64,000 bases of DNA, taken from Nageia nagi (taxonomy: Eukaryota; Pinophyta). Where the stretch lies: positions 10,168,001-10,232,000 of the forward strand of contig JBITNC010000002.1 in NCBI GenBank assembly GCA_050084985.1, written 5' to 3'. Below the pieces are notes generated by a model that saw nothing but the letters and a program-made list of their open reading frames with translations, made no database searches and was not told where the DNA came from. Numbering within the stretch: the stretch's first letter is position 1; the number at the start of each line of letters is the position of its first letter. Positions 11,650-23,454 of the stretch are shown piece by piece. Made by a program: the position numbers and the translations under genes.

Positions 11650-13560
11650 TCGTCACTTGTTTTATCCTAACAAGCATCCAATCCAATCTATGCTTGGTCC
11701 TATTCCCTCTTCATTTTGTGTTGTGCTTTCTCCATCTGGAGTCTATTTTAACTATGGGTTCTCCTATGTAAAATCCATAATCATTTTGTTCACTTCCAAG
11801 GAATCCAATGTTGACCTTGGAACATGGATCCCATGGTGTAAGAGGATATTCTCATATACGTTGGCTCTCCTCTTCCATCACGATTTATTTTGATGTAGAT
11901 TGCTATGAGCATTGTAGAAGTTGCATTTTAGCTTTCATTTTCTCTTGAGCTTGTCTGGCTTTCACTTCCTTCTCTATAGTCATTTTGACTTGCTTAAGCA
12001 TGAGCTCTATCCAATACTGTATGCACATGATGTTCTCTCTCCGTAGCATGTCACATTTCTATGTTAGTATCTCTACTTCTCTCTTAGCTTCGACTAGTTC
12101 TTGGTGCAAGTAGGTATTCTCTACTTCCACCCATCCTTGTGTCTCTCCGCCCATAGTGATAGGAATACCTCCTATGTGTTTGGCCTCTTCTTTATTACCT
12201 GCAAACCCTCTAGCATCATTTATTCCTCTCTAGATTTGGTTCCACCAATACTCTGTTGGATCCATGATCAGTTAGTGATTATATCTTTTGCATTCTTCAC
12301 ATGTTTTGTGTCCCATTTAATAGTTGTGATAATTTTGAAGGGTCATATAGTACATTTGTTCATCATTCCATCTTAACCATCCATCTTGTCTCCACATGTC
12401 TATCCACCATTTCATCTCAATAATTCACACACACCACTATGCATATATCCATCATTGTGTCCTATCCATTTATCCACATTTTACACATCACCATTAATGT
12501 CATCATCATTACATTCATATCCAATCACTACATGCATACCACATCATAGTTTTCTCCATCATTTCCTTTGACTGTTCAAATCACATTCATTTCATTTTTC
12601 GTATCATTCTTCTATTGATTGCATTTTTTTCTCCTTGATCGTTTAATCAAATAGTCAAGTGTCGAGTCCCATATATATTTTGTGTCACTATCTTTTGATC
12701 CACTTCATTCATTTTCATTGACAATCTAGATTGCTTCGTATTCTTATATGTTCTTATATTGCATTGTATTTGTCATTCATCTTCAATTTATTTTGGGAAA
12801 CTTTGATAGTTTTCTAATAGCTCCTATTCTTCCCCTTCGTCCATGTCATCCTTTTCATCCTGTTAGGTAATTTTGATTTAGTCCTAACATTATTTGTTAT
12901 CTAACTTGGTCATAATCATGGATTGAACCCTCTTCCTTGGTCTTCATCATGATCTTCCTCAGGATGCCCTTCACTGTTAAATCCATGGACAAGTCATTCA
13001 ATGTGTTTACCTCACGTTGCAGATCATCCTCTACCTTGGCATCATGCATATTTAAATGGATACTATTCATCATCAATATGTCATCCTCTTCATTCATCAA
13101 TTGGATGATATCAATCATCCATGCATCATCTTGGTCCATCTCTGTCACCCATACTGGATGTGGAATATCATCTTTCACTGCCCATGGAACATGCTCATGT
13201 TTCACTTCATGCACTTCAATGGTCTGTTGATGTTTGATCCTAAGGAGTACTATCACCCTTTCATCATCATGCACATTGTTTAGCACTATGATCTGCACTA
13301 GGAGCCTACCTTTCATATTCAATTAGTTCATGAGAATGATCAATGGGTATTTTACCCATATTTTGGCATCATGTGCTACTTCCCATCAATCACTTGTACA
13401 ACCCTATTCAATCAATTGAGCTTATCTATCAACCCTTAGAGTTTTCCTACCTCTAATCCTAAGAGCTCTAGTTCTAACTCTCCTAACCCCATCAATGGTT
13501 CAGTATGCTCTCTATCTTTATCTTTTTTCTAGCTATCCACTCGGGCTTGTTAGTGGAATT
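11650..13560 (-). pseudogene. antisense extra ORF in gypsy copy A
   Basis: Function unknown. Read against the element, about 1.9 kb keeps protein-like text in segments. The clearest is an uninterrupted 141-codon frame at 12,897-13,322, rich in Asp, Glu, Ile and His, with HVPWAVKDDIPHPVWVTEMD and long runs free of stops. A second stretch, 11,890-12,230, reads as GGIPITMGGETQGW followed by a charged heptad-like segment (LVEAKREVEIL, IEKEVKARQAQEKMKA), probably a coiled coil. Stops (TAG/TAA at Gln or Trp positions) and frame changes break it. Tat-lineage elements are known to carry extra ORFs, often antisense and of unknown role; this fits by position and strand. It could instead be a captured gene fragment. 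Confidence 0.5.
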
Positions 13561-14169
13561 ATCATCTTTCTCATTGTAGGCATTTTTGCCTAATTGTATT
13601 TATTTTTCATCTTTTGGCTATCCACCTAAGCATGTCAGTGGACATTGATCAATGTTAATAAATGTTCTTTGTTTCATTCTTGTATTATTGTGATTGGATG
13701 TTATCATTATCTATGATCATTTTGTTCAATAAAAATTTATTTGTATTTTATCATGTTGTTTATTTTATTTTTCATGTCTATTTTGTTATCTCTATCATGC
13801 CATGGTTCTTGATCTATTTTGTTTGATCATTTATCCCCATCTTTCCATATCATATTCTTTGTATCTATTATTGTATCTTTCTCTCATCTCTTGTGATTAA
13901 TGTGATACTCTTTCTTTGTCAATCGTAACCTTGTCAAGTTATCATCTAATTCAATCATATTCATGTGGTCAATAGCATTTCAATCTTGGTCAGTTTCCTA
14001 CATACAGATGTAATCTTTCATCTATCTATCATTCAAATGTCCTTAACTAATTTGTTGGTTAGTGGATTAGTCGATCGTTTAAATTCAAATTTAACCAATA
14101 TCTCATCTAGTCATCCTATCGAGTCCTAAATCGTGTCTAATCATGTAGTCAAATCTTAAACCTTTTCTC
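13561..14169. other. copy A 3' region, no gene seen
   Basis: AT-rich, CATTTATC-type text without coding signal or clear repeat unit. Minus-strand reading upstream of the antisense ORF shows only broken frames. Confidence 0.45.
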
Positions 14170-14450
14170 GTCAATCAATCCTAACCATATTTTATCTTTG
14201 TCTCATCATGATCTTATCCTCTATTATTTGGTCATTTCTATCTAACCATCATTATAGGCTCTGTTATGTTATTATTTTTGTCTCACATGTGATCATAGTC
14301 TTTTTTATTTGGTCATTTTGGTCCACCCATGATCATGGTCTTTATCCTTTGGTATTTTATCCCATCCATGATCATAGTCTTTATCTTGCAATTATTTTGG
14401 TTTTGCATGTGGTTGTAGTCTCTATCATTTGGTTGTAATCAGTTCCAACC
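14170..14450 (+). repeat. 40-bp tandem repeat, about six units
   Basis: The core CATGATCATAGTCTTTATCATTTGG recurs with anchors at 14,210, 14,251, 14,291, 14,331, 14,370 and 14,411, a regular 39-41 bp spacing. It sits just left of the copia insertion. Confidence 0.8.
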
Positions 14451-14599
14451 ATATTCTTGATCTTGGTCATTTGGTGGCTTGTACTACATCATGGTCATCA
14501 CAAAATCAACACAATACAATGCAAAAATCCTCCTAGGGGGAAGTTGTTATCATAAAAGTGAATGCCATAGAAGAATTCAAACTTCACTCTCCCTTGAGG

Positions 14600-15960
14600 G
14601 CAACTTCACCAATCTAATAGCATACTTAAGCTTACAAAATTGATCTTTTGAAAGGGGCTTGATGAACAAATCAATAGAGTTCAAGGTGGGTGGATAATAC
14701 TCTAGATATATGATGCCATCAAGAACCTTCTCCTTGATAAAATGGGTATGGATTTCTACATGTCTTATTCTCTAATGGAACATAAGATTCTTAGCCAAAG
14801 AAATAACTGATTGATTATTTGAAAAAATCAAAGATAAGCCAACTTACTCATATCCAATTTTTTTATAATATGCCTTAGCTAATGCTAAACACATACATAA
14901 AGGTTGATTTTCTATCTTTATCTCTTTCATATTTAGAATTTGAGAATCTAAATAGAATAAATGAAAAAAATTTAGAATACTTGAGAGTAAGATCCTTAGT
15001 CCCTGTAACATACCTCAAGATTTGCTTAACAACATTGAGATGCTCAACATATGATTTTTGCATGAATTGTACCATCATATTTACTATAAAGGTAATATCT
15101 AACTTGGATATAATCAAATACAAAAGACTACCAATTAATTGCTTGTAAGCTATAGCATCAGCCAACTGAGAGTTAGAACTCAAAGAAATAATGATTCTAG
15201 GAGAAACTAGGATCATAGCATATCTACACTTCCATTTCAAACTTTTACAAGATATTTGATATATACTTAAATTGATTAAGATAAGTACAATCCTTATATT
15301 GGTACATTTGCATTTCAAAATAGTAGTGCAAGAGACCAAGATCAATTATTTCAAATGTTGCCTTAAGTTTGGATATGCACTCTTGAATGATTTCTTCATT
15401 ATTCTTAATTATCAGAAGATAATCCACATTAAAGAGAATTAAGACCATGTATTTTCCCTTATTAAGCTATATAGATTAGAGTTAAAAAAACACTTAGAGA
15501 AACTAATGTCTGCAAAATACCTAAAAAAATTTCTATACTAGGCTCTAGGTGCTTGCTTAAGTCCATATAATGATTTCTTTAGCTTATATATAAAGAACTC
15601 TTTGCCTTCCATAATGAACTCTTTTAGTTGATTTATGAAAATTTTCACATCTAATTCACCATTGAAAAATACACTCCTAATATCAAGTTGAAAAACTTTC
15701 CATATTTAAGCTATAGAAAGAGCAAGGATAATTCTCACAATGGGCATCTTTGCCATAGGGGCAAAGGTTTTCTCATACTCTCCATAGTATTTTTGAGCAA
15801 AATATTTGGCTACTAACCTTACCTTGTATTTCGCAATGTCTCCAATTGAATTAAACTTGACTTTGTAAATCCACTTAATACCAATCACATTCTTCTCATT
15901 AGAATAAGAAACCAAATCCTAAGTTTCATTTTTCATAAGTAACTCATACTCTACTTTCAT
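14600..15960 (-). pseudogene. copia reverse transcriptase and RNase H, broken
   Basis: Would copy element RNA into DNA. The RT start reads IGIKWIYKVKFNSIGDIAKY..RLVAKYFAQK (15,706-15,915), a classic copia RT opening. The YVDD catalytic box has become NVDY (15,419-15,430), losing one catalytic Asp. The RNase H segment (14,875-15,200) keeps YKQLIGSLLYL, ILRYVTGTKDL and DRKSTFMYVF. The C-terminal tail with IKEKVLDG and FIKPLSKDQF follows toward 14,620. Several stops interrupt the frame, so it is inactive. Confidence 0.75.
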
Positions 15961-15999
15961 GGCTTCCATCCACAACTTATGCTTAGAAGTTTTTTTAAA

Positions 16000-16960
16000 A
16001 GTTGAGGGCTCATGCTTATTGTTAATCTTGGCAAATAAAGATTTGTTAAAGGTCATGCTCCTTGTTACCCTTTATGTTAGAGAATTTATTCCTAAATTGA
16101 TTTATTTAGATCAATATTTAACCAACTAGGTGAAATTCAAGAGTCCTTTAGATCATCAGTATCCTCATTTGAAGCAGATTATTTAAAAATTTCATTGAAC
16201 TTTACATCCCTTGAAATAAATTCAACTTTATAAGATGAAGAGTAGAGACTATAACCTCTATGCTGACTTTCATAACCCATAAAAATGCATTTTTAACCCT
16301 TTTATATAATTTTTTCCTTTTCTCAAAAATAATGTTAGAGAATTCTTCACAACCAAACACACTAAAGTGTGAAATGTTATATTTTCTTCTTGACCATGCT
16401 TTAAAAAGAGTTTTACTTTGAATGGTATTTATGATACACTTATTCAAGGTGTAAATAGCAGTGTTCACAACTTCACCCTGTAAAAAACTAAGAAGATTAC
16501 CCAACAAGCATCTAGCCATCTCCATAATTATATTTTTTTTTGTAACAGTATTCTGCTGAGGAGTGTAAGGAATCATAAACTGTATCTTAATTCTATATTT
16601 AGTGTAATATTCATTGAACTCATTATTGTTACATTCTCTCTCATTATCTAATCTTAACATCTTGATTTTAAAGTTAGTTTGATTCTCAACAAAGAGCTTC
16701 AAAATCTTAAAATATTTAAAAGTTTGATCCTTATACTCAAGTAGATACCCAAAGGTCATCCTACTAAAGTCATCAATAAAAGTCAAGACATAAGATGCTC
16801 TTTCAAGCAACTTAGTCTAAAATGAACCCATCAAATCTAAATGAATAAGTTGAAGAGGTTAAGATGCTCTTGTTGCTTTATTTTTTTCAAATTTTTATCT
16901 ATGCATCTTATCAAGAATGCACTTCTTGCACACCTTTCATAAGTTCTTGGTCTTTCATAA
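16000..16960 (-). pseudogene. copia integrase core, catalytic Glu lost
   Basis: Would join element DNA to the chromosome. A 202-codon frame (16,202-16,810) holds the core: first Asp in TFIDDFSR, second Asp in MLRLDNERE, but the third residue is Lys (PQQNTVTKKN) where copia integrases have Glu, so the D,D,E triad is incomplete. The segment FSVFGCEEF matches the conserved region after the core. The region near 16,880-16,940 reads as the zinc-binding HHCC part with stops. Confidence 0.75.
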
Positions 16961-17339
16961 CTTGAATACTCTTATAGTTAAAGTGCCCTAAATGTTGTTA
17001 CCAAATATTGCTTCTAGAACACACACTTATAGTAAAACATATCTTTGATAGAACTTGATCCATAATGTAGAGATCATCTTTTACTAACCCTTTAACCAAC
17101 GTGGCAATTTTTTTCTTAATGCATCAAAATTGAGAGTCAAATTCAAAAGAGTACTCTTTTCTAGCAACTTGGATCATGGATAGAAGGTTCATCCTAAGCT
17201 TAAGAACATAGAGCATACTATCAAGAACATTCCTATGAATCAACACACTTCTAATTCCTTAGACTTCAAGGGTAGAATATCACCTATCACAATCTCATTT
17301 TTTTTATACTTGTAAAAGTTTTCAAATTTTTTTTTTAAA

Positions 17340-18420
17340 GCATAAGTGATTAGTGCAACTAGAATCAACAATCTAATCAGATAAAAAAGAATAAGACATG
17401 GAGTAAAGTGTCGCAACAAAATTAGCTTGAATATTCTTCTTTTCTTTGAAGTTCTTTACATTTGCATTACATTTATTTTTTTCTTTTTTTTTTCTTTTTA
17501 TAGCAATCAATTTTTTTATGACCTTAGATGCCACAATAGTTACAATTACTATTAAACTTTTTCTTAGGATATGGATTGTTTGCTTTATAGTTTCCATCTC
17601 TTTACTTGAAGTGGTTTTTATTATTCCTGTTATTATTGTTATTATTTATGTTGTTACCATTGTTATCATTATTCCTACTATTGTTGTAGCCATTATGTCT
17701 TTTTTTAAATTTTTTAGAGGAAAAAAGATAAGATTTCTTTTAATGGTTTAACTTCTTTTTGAAAGGATTTTTGGTTATTCTAAGAGCAACATTATTATCT
17801 TTAGAAGAAAAAATCAACATATTTCTATTAAAGGTATCTTCATGCTTCAGAAAGAGCTTAGAAAGGTTCTCAAAAGAGAAAATTTCTTCTTTATCATCAA
17901 CCTTTATTTCTATAATCATCACAAAGTTACCAGACTTTGAAAAAAGACTTTAGAGAATGATGAAGACCATTAAATCATCATTGATCCAATTGCATCCATA
18001 AACAAGTTGGATCCTTAGTTCAATGATTTTATTCAAGTAGATAACCATATTTTTATCTTTTCTTTAACAAAATTGAAGTAACTTTTGAAGAATGGTAAAC
18101 TTTCTTGAAAACTTTGAATTAAGATAGATTTGCTTAAGCTTATCCTAAGCTTTCTTTATTAAAGTTGAAGAGAAAATCATCAGAAGTACATCATTTAAAA
18201 TTGCATAAAAGATCATGAAGGTTGTCAACTCATTCTTCATGTTGTAAGCTTTTAGTATTTTCTTATCTATAAGAGGTACAAGGTTCTCATTCATTATTTA
18301 CCAAAGCTTTTTTACCTGCAATTTAGCTCTTATTTGAAGTTTTCAAATACTAAAGTTGAAATCATCAAGAATGTGTTTGAGTAAAAAAGATTTTCCCATT
18401 TGCTACATAAGAATATAAAA
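17340..18420 (-). pseudogene. copia gag with zinc knuckle, broken
   Basis: Would be the nucleocapsid-forming protein. Frames read on the minus strand from about 18,400 (MGKSFLLKH) to the protease region near 17,340. The zinc knuckle C-N-Y-C-G-I-stop-G-H-K-K-I-D-C at 17,503-17,544 keeps all four metal ligands but has an internal stop. Downstream SYSFLSD leads toward the protease, whose active site I could not place with confidence. Confidence 0.65.
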
Positions 18421-21013
18421 AATAATAAGCATGTAATTAACAATATTATATGTTAATTTTTAATCAAAAAATACATGTTAATTTTAACATAAAAGACATG
18501 CATAATTTATTTCACTAATGCAAATATTTTACAACTCAAATAATAATCCATATATCCAAATACATTTCTCATCTCAAAAACCATAGATGTAGAGTGACAT
18601 TGTTGAGATTTGTTTTTTATCTAAAAATTTAGCTTTCACCTAGATGCCCACATAAAAGGAGCCCAAGTATTACCAATCTTCAATTAGTTCACCTTGGTCA
18701 ATATTATACTTTATCACAAGGAGAAGTACCTACTATTTTCTAAAGTTATTACATTGATTAGATCAACCAAATTATTGATTAGGTTTCAAGTTATCCTCCT
18801 ACGTTATCAAAATAATTTTTGAATGGACATGTGGATATGTGGTATCATTACAAACATGTCTATCCACCTATTGGAGTTATATCCAGACTAGTAGATTTAA
18901 GGGCAATTGAAAAATATAAACTTTTCACCATTTAGATCGTCCAACTTAAAGGCTCCAATCCGTCTATCCTCACCTCATGGCTTCCCAAGCAAGTCATGTT
19001 ATGGAATATACATGCGGATGTATTCATTTTAGGAGGATGCTCATTTCAATATTTGTATTTTTATTTGCATAAGTAAATAAATTAAAAAAGTGAACATAAA
19101 GTAAAGGAGCATAAGTAAAATATCATCCATTCAAAAATTTGAAACCTAAGTGTCCAATGGATTTTATTTATCAACCCCTAAAGGACATCACTACATCAAT
19201 CCTAATTTTGCATAAGTCTATTCTTGCATAAGGAAGTAGATTGCATCATCATTTAAGATTTTAAGTAATAAGCATGCATTATTTGAATTTTAAAAATTTT
19301 AAAAAAATCTTAAGCATCTAACTTAAAAATTTAAGTTCTTAAGCATGCATCACCAAAAAAATTTAAATTCTAAGCATGTATTATTAACTTAAATATTTAA
19401 GTACTAAACATGCATCATTTAAACATAAGTATGCATTAGCTCAACAAATAAGTATTAAGCATACATAAAATTTAAGTACTAAGCATAAGCATGCATTATT
19501 TTAACTTAAAAGTAGTAAGCATTTACTTAAAATTTTAAGCCCTAAACATTAACTTAAAAAATTAAGCAAGCAATATGTATTAAATTTTAAGTAAAAAAAA
19601 ATTCATACAAATTCCTCCTTTTTTTTACTTAAAGTTGCACTCCTAAAGATAGCATTCTAGTTGTTCCTTAGAAATTTAACTAAGGAAAGAAATGCCAACA
19701 ACACTTTTAGCTAAGTATTTTGCATGTTAAAATTATCTACTAACAATTATTACCATTTTTAAAGATAAAAGAAATACTCTTAACTTAAAAAAAAGAAATG
19801 ATGATAAGCACTAAATAGGTCATCATTTATTTACCATAATACCTGCAAGAATTAAATGAGAAAGAAAAGTGATCTATACTCAACTAAAAACATTCATTTA
19901 ATGTTTGTAAAAAACTCATTTAATTCCTGCAAAAATTAAATGTAAAAGGAAACTTGCATGCAACATTTGAATGGGAAAACAACAAAAAAAATATTGCAAT
20001 AAACAAGAGAGGGGGGTTTTAATACAAAAAAAGGAAACCATGTGAGAGAATGGAAGCACAGGTCGCAAGGAAAGCAAATGGAGGGTAGCTGAGTGGAGAT
20101 AAATGCGAGTACTGTGTAGAGATAGCCATAGAGAGCAACAAAGAAGGAGGGCGAAAAGGGAGAGGATGCCAAGTGGAGATAGACATGCAGGAGGGCCAAA
20201 CTCAATGTTGCAAGTTTTGGTGAGGCGTACGTACATGCCATTGCAATACAACTGTGCATAGCGTCAAAATCAACATGGAGCCGAATGGAGATAAACGCAC
20301 AAGAGGGCCAGACTCAATATTGCAAGTTTTTGTATGAATTTTAAAAAAAAAAAAATTGCCCAAACAAAGGCCACCCTTCGTATGTAATATTAACCTTTGA
20401 AAAAAAAAAACTAAAAAAAAAAATTCTCTTGATAACTCAGATAGAAAGCTACCTCCTAATTTTTATATATTTAACTAGGAAAAAAATTCCTTAAAGAAAA
20501 TCGGAGCATTAACAAAAAATGCTACTAAAAAATTAGTAAAATAATTGCATTATATACTATCCTCTTAAATAGCTAAAAAAAAAATGCATTGCTCTCTTTA
20601 AAAATCAAACTATAAGTAAAGATAAATAAACTTTTCATCCTCTTTTTATTTAAAAAAAAATTGAGAGCTATTTTTTTTATTTAATAATAAATGGCTTAGA
20701 AAATATTACAATTTTTATATACTAATCTCTTTAATAGAAAATTAACAACATGTTCACTAGAGGTTAGTATAACAAAAATGCATCATATTTCTACTTTTAG
20801 ACATATTTTATAAAAATAATTAGCTAACACATAATTCAAGATATGTTAGTATCATTAGTGAAATAAGTCAAAAATCAAAATGAAAGAGATTATATGAAGG
20901 AGGTTATATCTTCTCTTAAGTTTACCTCACAATGAAGAGTAGGTTTAAGAATGAATACCTCCAACTTGAAGATGAGCCTCCAAACCAAGGATGTAAAGAG
21001 GAGCCTTCAAGGT
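18421..21013 (-). other. unusually long copia leader
   Basis: About 2.6 kb between the primer site and gag, whereas copia leaders are normally a few hundred bases or less. It includes a repeat array (19,260-19,590), poly-A/T runs, and a GC-richer stretch (20,020-20,260) whose minus-strand open frames (up to 111 codons) lack family motifs. It may hold another insertion; no boundaries were found. Confidence 0.45.
19260..19590. repeat. TAAGCATGCAT / TTTAAGT short repeat array
   Basis: Degenerate units alternating TAAGCATGCATTATT with AACTTAAAATTTAAGTACT occur about eight times at irregular 30-50 bp spacing. Confidence 0.65.
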
Positions 21014-21025
21014 GCTCTGATATCA
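21014..21025 (-). other. copia primer-binding site
   Basis: On the minus strand this reads TGATATCAGAGC, eleven of twelve bases of the initiator-Met tRNA primer site, three bases beyond the LTR end. Confidence 0.8.
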
Positions 21026-21028
21026 AAT

Positions 21029-21477
21029 GAGAGAATAGAAGTATAACAAAAACAATCATAAACACCCAAGATCACATGAAAACTGACAATACACATCTAA
21101 CAAACTCACAAAGCAATCTCACAAACATAACACAAGATGTAAGTGGTTCCTCCAACTAGGAGTACATCCACTAACTAGATCTCTCTTCTTCACAAATATG
21201 AACTCTTACAATCCTCCTACACTTTTCTCTTAAACACTATCTTATAGCATAACTTTACTCTACAAATTGGTGTGTAATCATAAAGAGGGAGTCTTCTATT
21301 TATAGGCCAAAAATCCTCTTTGGATCACCCTTTTATCCAATTTACAAAAGCATCACATGCACGTCCTTTTACCCAAGGGGCATGCTCATGACATGGAGTG
21401 TAGGACAAGTTACATCATCATATTCACTAAAATACTTAAGGTATCAAATGATACCCTTAAGTATTAGTAAACTTACA
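21029..21477 (-). repeat. copia 5' LTR
   Basis: On the minus strand it starts TGTAAGTTTACT and ends TTCTCTCA, with a TATA box CTATAAATAG near 21,295-21,305. A 27-bp near-palindrome (21,435-21,462, CTTAAGGTATC/GATACCCTTAAG) lies just inside the start. The last 250 bp are repeated in opposite orientation at 32,000-32,262. Confidence 0.7.
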
Positions 21478-22041
21478 TAGAAAATTATTATAAAACCTTT
21501 ACAATAATGCATTATACATTCCAAAATCATCTTATCATATCATTGCATCGTGATCATTTGTCAGTATCTTTGCTTTTCATTAAATATGGGGCAAAGTTAT
21601 TCTTTGCATATCTTGCTTTCTATTCAACATAGGACAAGATCATCATTGTCACCATCATCATATCACAATAAAGGCATTGTTACCATTATTTTTCTTTGCT
21701 TTCCATTCAACATGGGGTAAAGTTTCCTTTTGGTAGCATGATCATATGTTTAAGCATGACTCACCTCGATTCTTAAGCATTTTAGCATAATCATGTAGCT
21801 TGGTCATCTTTGTATTGACCATGTCTTTAGCAACATCTAGCATTCATCCCATAGCATGTGGTAGGTTTGCCTACCTCCACATCGCCTTACATGTCAATAA
21901 GATATCATTGGTCATTGATCATTGTTATCATCATTTCATCATCTTATCATTGGTCATTGATCATGTTGTGTGTTCGTCATCATCTGTCTTGTTAGCTTTT
22001 GAGTTGAATCTCGATTTGCAATGCTTTACAAAACTCACCTC
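21478..22041 (+). other. copy A 3' end after the copia insertion
   Basis: Non-coding, with two or three diverged units of the CATTCAACATGGGGCAAAG repeat (about 21,570-21,730) that tie it to the 3' regions of copies A and C. Confidence 0.5.
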
Positions 22042-22055
22042 AAAAAAGGGGCATC
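22042..22055 (+). other. polypurine tract before LTR 2
   Basis: AAAAAAGGGGCATC immediately precedes the TG of the LTR. The same AAAAAAGGGCATC precedes LTR 4 at 37,506-37,519. This is the plus-strand primer of an upstream element, so LTR 2 is the 3' LTR of copy A. Confidence 0.7.
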
Positions 22056-22996
22056 TGTAACCACCTAAAAATCACATTTTGTGTTGTTTATAGTGTTATG
22101 TTGTATCTTATGGTCACCTTTCATCCTTTGTGGTTGTTCATCATCTATCTAGCCTATTTTTGGTAACTTAAGCTTTGTTACCACTTTATCACCCATGAAA
22201 CTAATCGACCCACCAATTAGGGGGATCATCTAATCGATCCACCAATTAGTGAAGTCAGTCAACCAATCAATTGGTTAGGATTAAGTCCTAATTGGCCCAT
22301 TAGTTAGCCTTGTGTAAAAGTAAACTTTAAAAACATAAAAATTGTCCTGCTCCCTACGCATGCCCAAAATAAAAAGTGGTGCATTGAATGTGTATGGCAG
22401 ACTAGTCAATCGCTTAATCTGCCACCTTTGACTTGGGAGGAGTCCACCACATGTATTTAACTTCCATCTCCAACCATGTCTCCCTCCCTTTGTAAGTTTG
22501 AACTCTCTCCAGCTTTGAACTCTCCAGCCAACATGAAGCACTCCTCCATGCAAATTGAAACCAAAGCAAGCCACCACATAAACATGGACATGTCTTGATC
22601 CCTCTTGCATGTTTAGAGACATCAGGGACGAGTGCATCAAGGAGCCATTGAAGCATTGTATCCTTTTATAAATAGTGTTTTTATGCATTTATGTGTGTAT
22701 GTAGTGTATTTCTAAGCTAGATTCTTGCTAGTTCAATTTTTTTTTACTACTTGATCATTATTTTAAAATAGCATAGGCATATCACACTGCATTCTAGACA
22801 TATCCTTATTTTATGTCACCCATTTGATTAGGGTATGAGGGATCTACAGTTAATCAAGGAGGTTTAACACCTCTCTTGAGCACATTCTAGGGTCTTAAGG
22901 GACTAGAATGTTGAGATCCCTGCTAACACTTATTTTCTTACAAGTTTAAACATTTGTCTAGCACATCAAATATCAAGCAACATTTTAGATGTTGCA
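22056..22996 (+). repeat. gypsy LTR 2 (type I), shared by copies A and B
   Basis: It starts TGTAACCACCTAAAAATC and ends ..GATGTTGCA. A TATA box TATAAATAG is at 22,667-22,675. It is preceded by a polypurine tract and followed by a primer site, so it serves as 3' LTR of A and 5' LTR of B. A 135-codon minus-strand frame inside it (22,281-22,688) has no coding signal. Confidence 0.8.
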
Positions 22997-22999
22997 GAG

Positions 23000-23006
23000 T
23001 GGTATC
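23000..23006 (+). other. primer-binding site-like motif of copy B
   Basis: TGGTATC starts three bases after LTR 2 and equals the beginning of the initiator-Met primer site. Confidence 0.5.
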
Positions 23007-23454
23007 TAGAATACCTCATTACACAGTTTTTGATGCTCATAGTATTCAAATCATAATTAGTGCAATTAGGTATGTCGTTACACCATCCTCCCCATATAGG
23101 CATACTTCTTAACCACACCTTCAAGAGGGTTCCCAACTCTATAGATACTTACAAGAAAGTGTTCATTTTATGGTAAGCTTAGTTCTCCACATCATGTTGA
23201 GAATATCCATTATAATCCCCTTTCTGAGGAGCAATTTATTTTGATTGCTCCTTATGTCTAAGATATTTTCTAACAATTCAATGCTAAACAACCTCTTAGT
23301 TCTAGGCTTTCATCACCCTATGTTTCCAACATGGAAAATCAACCTTTTGGGAATTATCCACCCTCCTTTAGAGAGGATATAAGGGTGTCATAACCTTTTC
23401 CTCCTCCCTCCCTACCCCATAGTTCCACTATATCCTCTCTCAAGTTGTTATACT

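Larger units (their letters stand above)
14490..21477 (-). mobile_element. Ty1/copia element, 3'-truncated, nested in copy A
   Basis: In minus-strand order: LTR (21,477 to 21,029), tRNA-Met primer site, a very long leader, gag with zinc knuckle, integrase, RT and RNase H. The order integrase before RT is diagnostic of Ty1/copia. All genes carry stops and frameshifts. No second LTR is seen at the low-coordinate end: after the RNase H tail near 14,600 the sequence passes within about 100 bp into copy A repeats, so the 3' LTR was lost or never copied. The exact left boundary (near 14,490) is uncertain. Confidence 0.75.
4718..22996 (+). mobile_element. Ty3/gypsy (Tat-type) copy A, pol-deleted, with nested copia
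   Basis: Two direct LTRs of about 950 bp (4,718-5,669 and 22,056-22,996) bracket this copy. Inside, in order: a primer-binding-like TGGTATC, a leader with a 45-bp tandem repeat, a decayed gag with its zinc-finger remnant, a long 3' region full of tandem repeats, an antisense extra ORF, an oppositely oriented Ty1/copia insertion, and a purine tract just before the right LTR. No protease, RT, RNase H or integrase sequence is visible between the gag remnant (ends about 8,730) and the 3' region, so pol was lost. The gag text matches copy B (for example the EPIHPSISIK stretch), which places A in the same family. Not autonomous. Confidence 0.75.

Noticed and set aside
9118-12571. Many overlapping plus-strand frames of 60-128 codons
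   Set aside because: Low-complexity Phe/Leu/Ser/His text from TCAT-rich tandem repeats; frames overlap and lack motifs.
19916-20259. Two overlapping minus-strand frames of 107-111 codons
   Set aside because: Cys/Leu/Ser-rich with no motif, inside a copia leader; probably chance frames in a GC-richer patch.
22281-22688. 135-codon minus-strand frame inside LTR 2
   Set aside because: Its counterpart in LTR 1 is not conserved as an open frame, and it has no motif.
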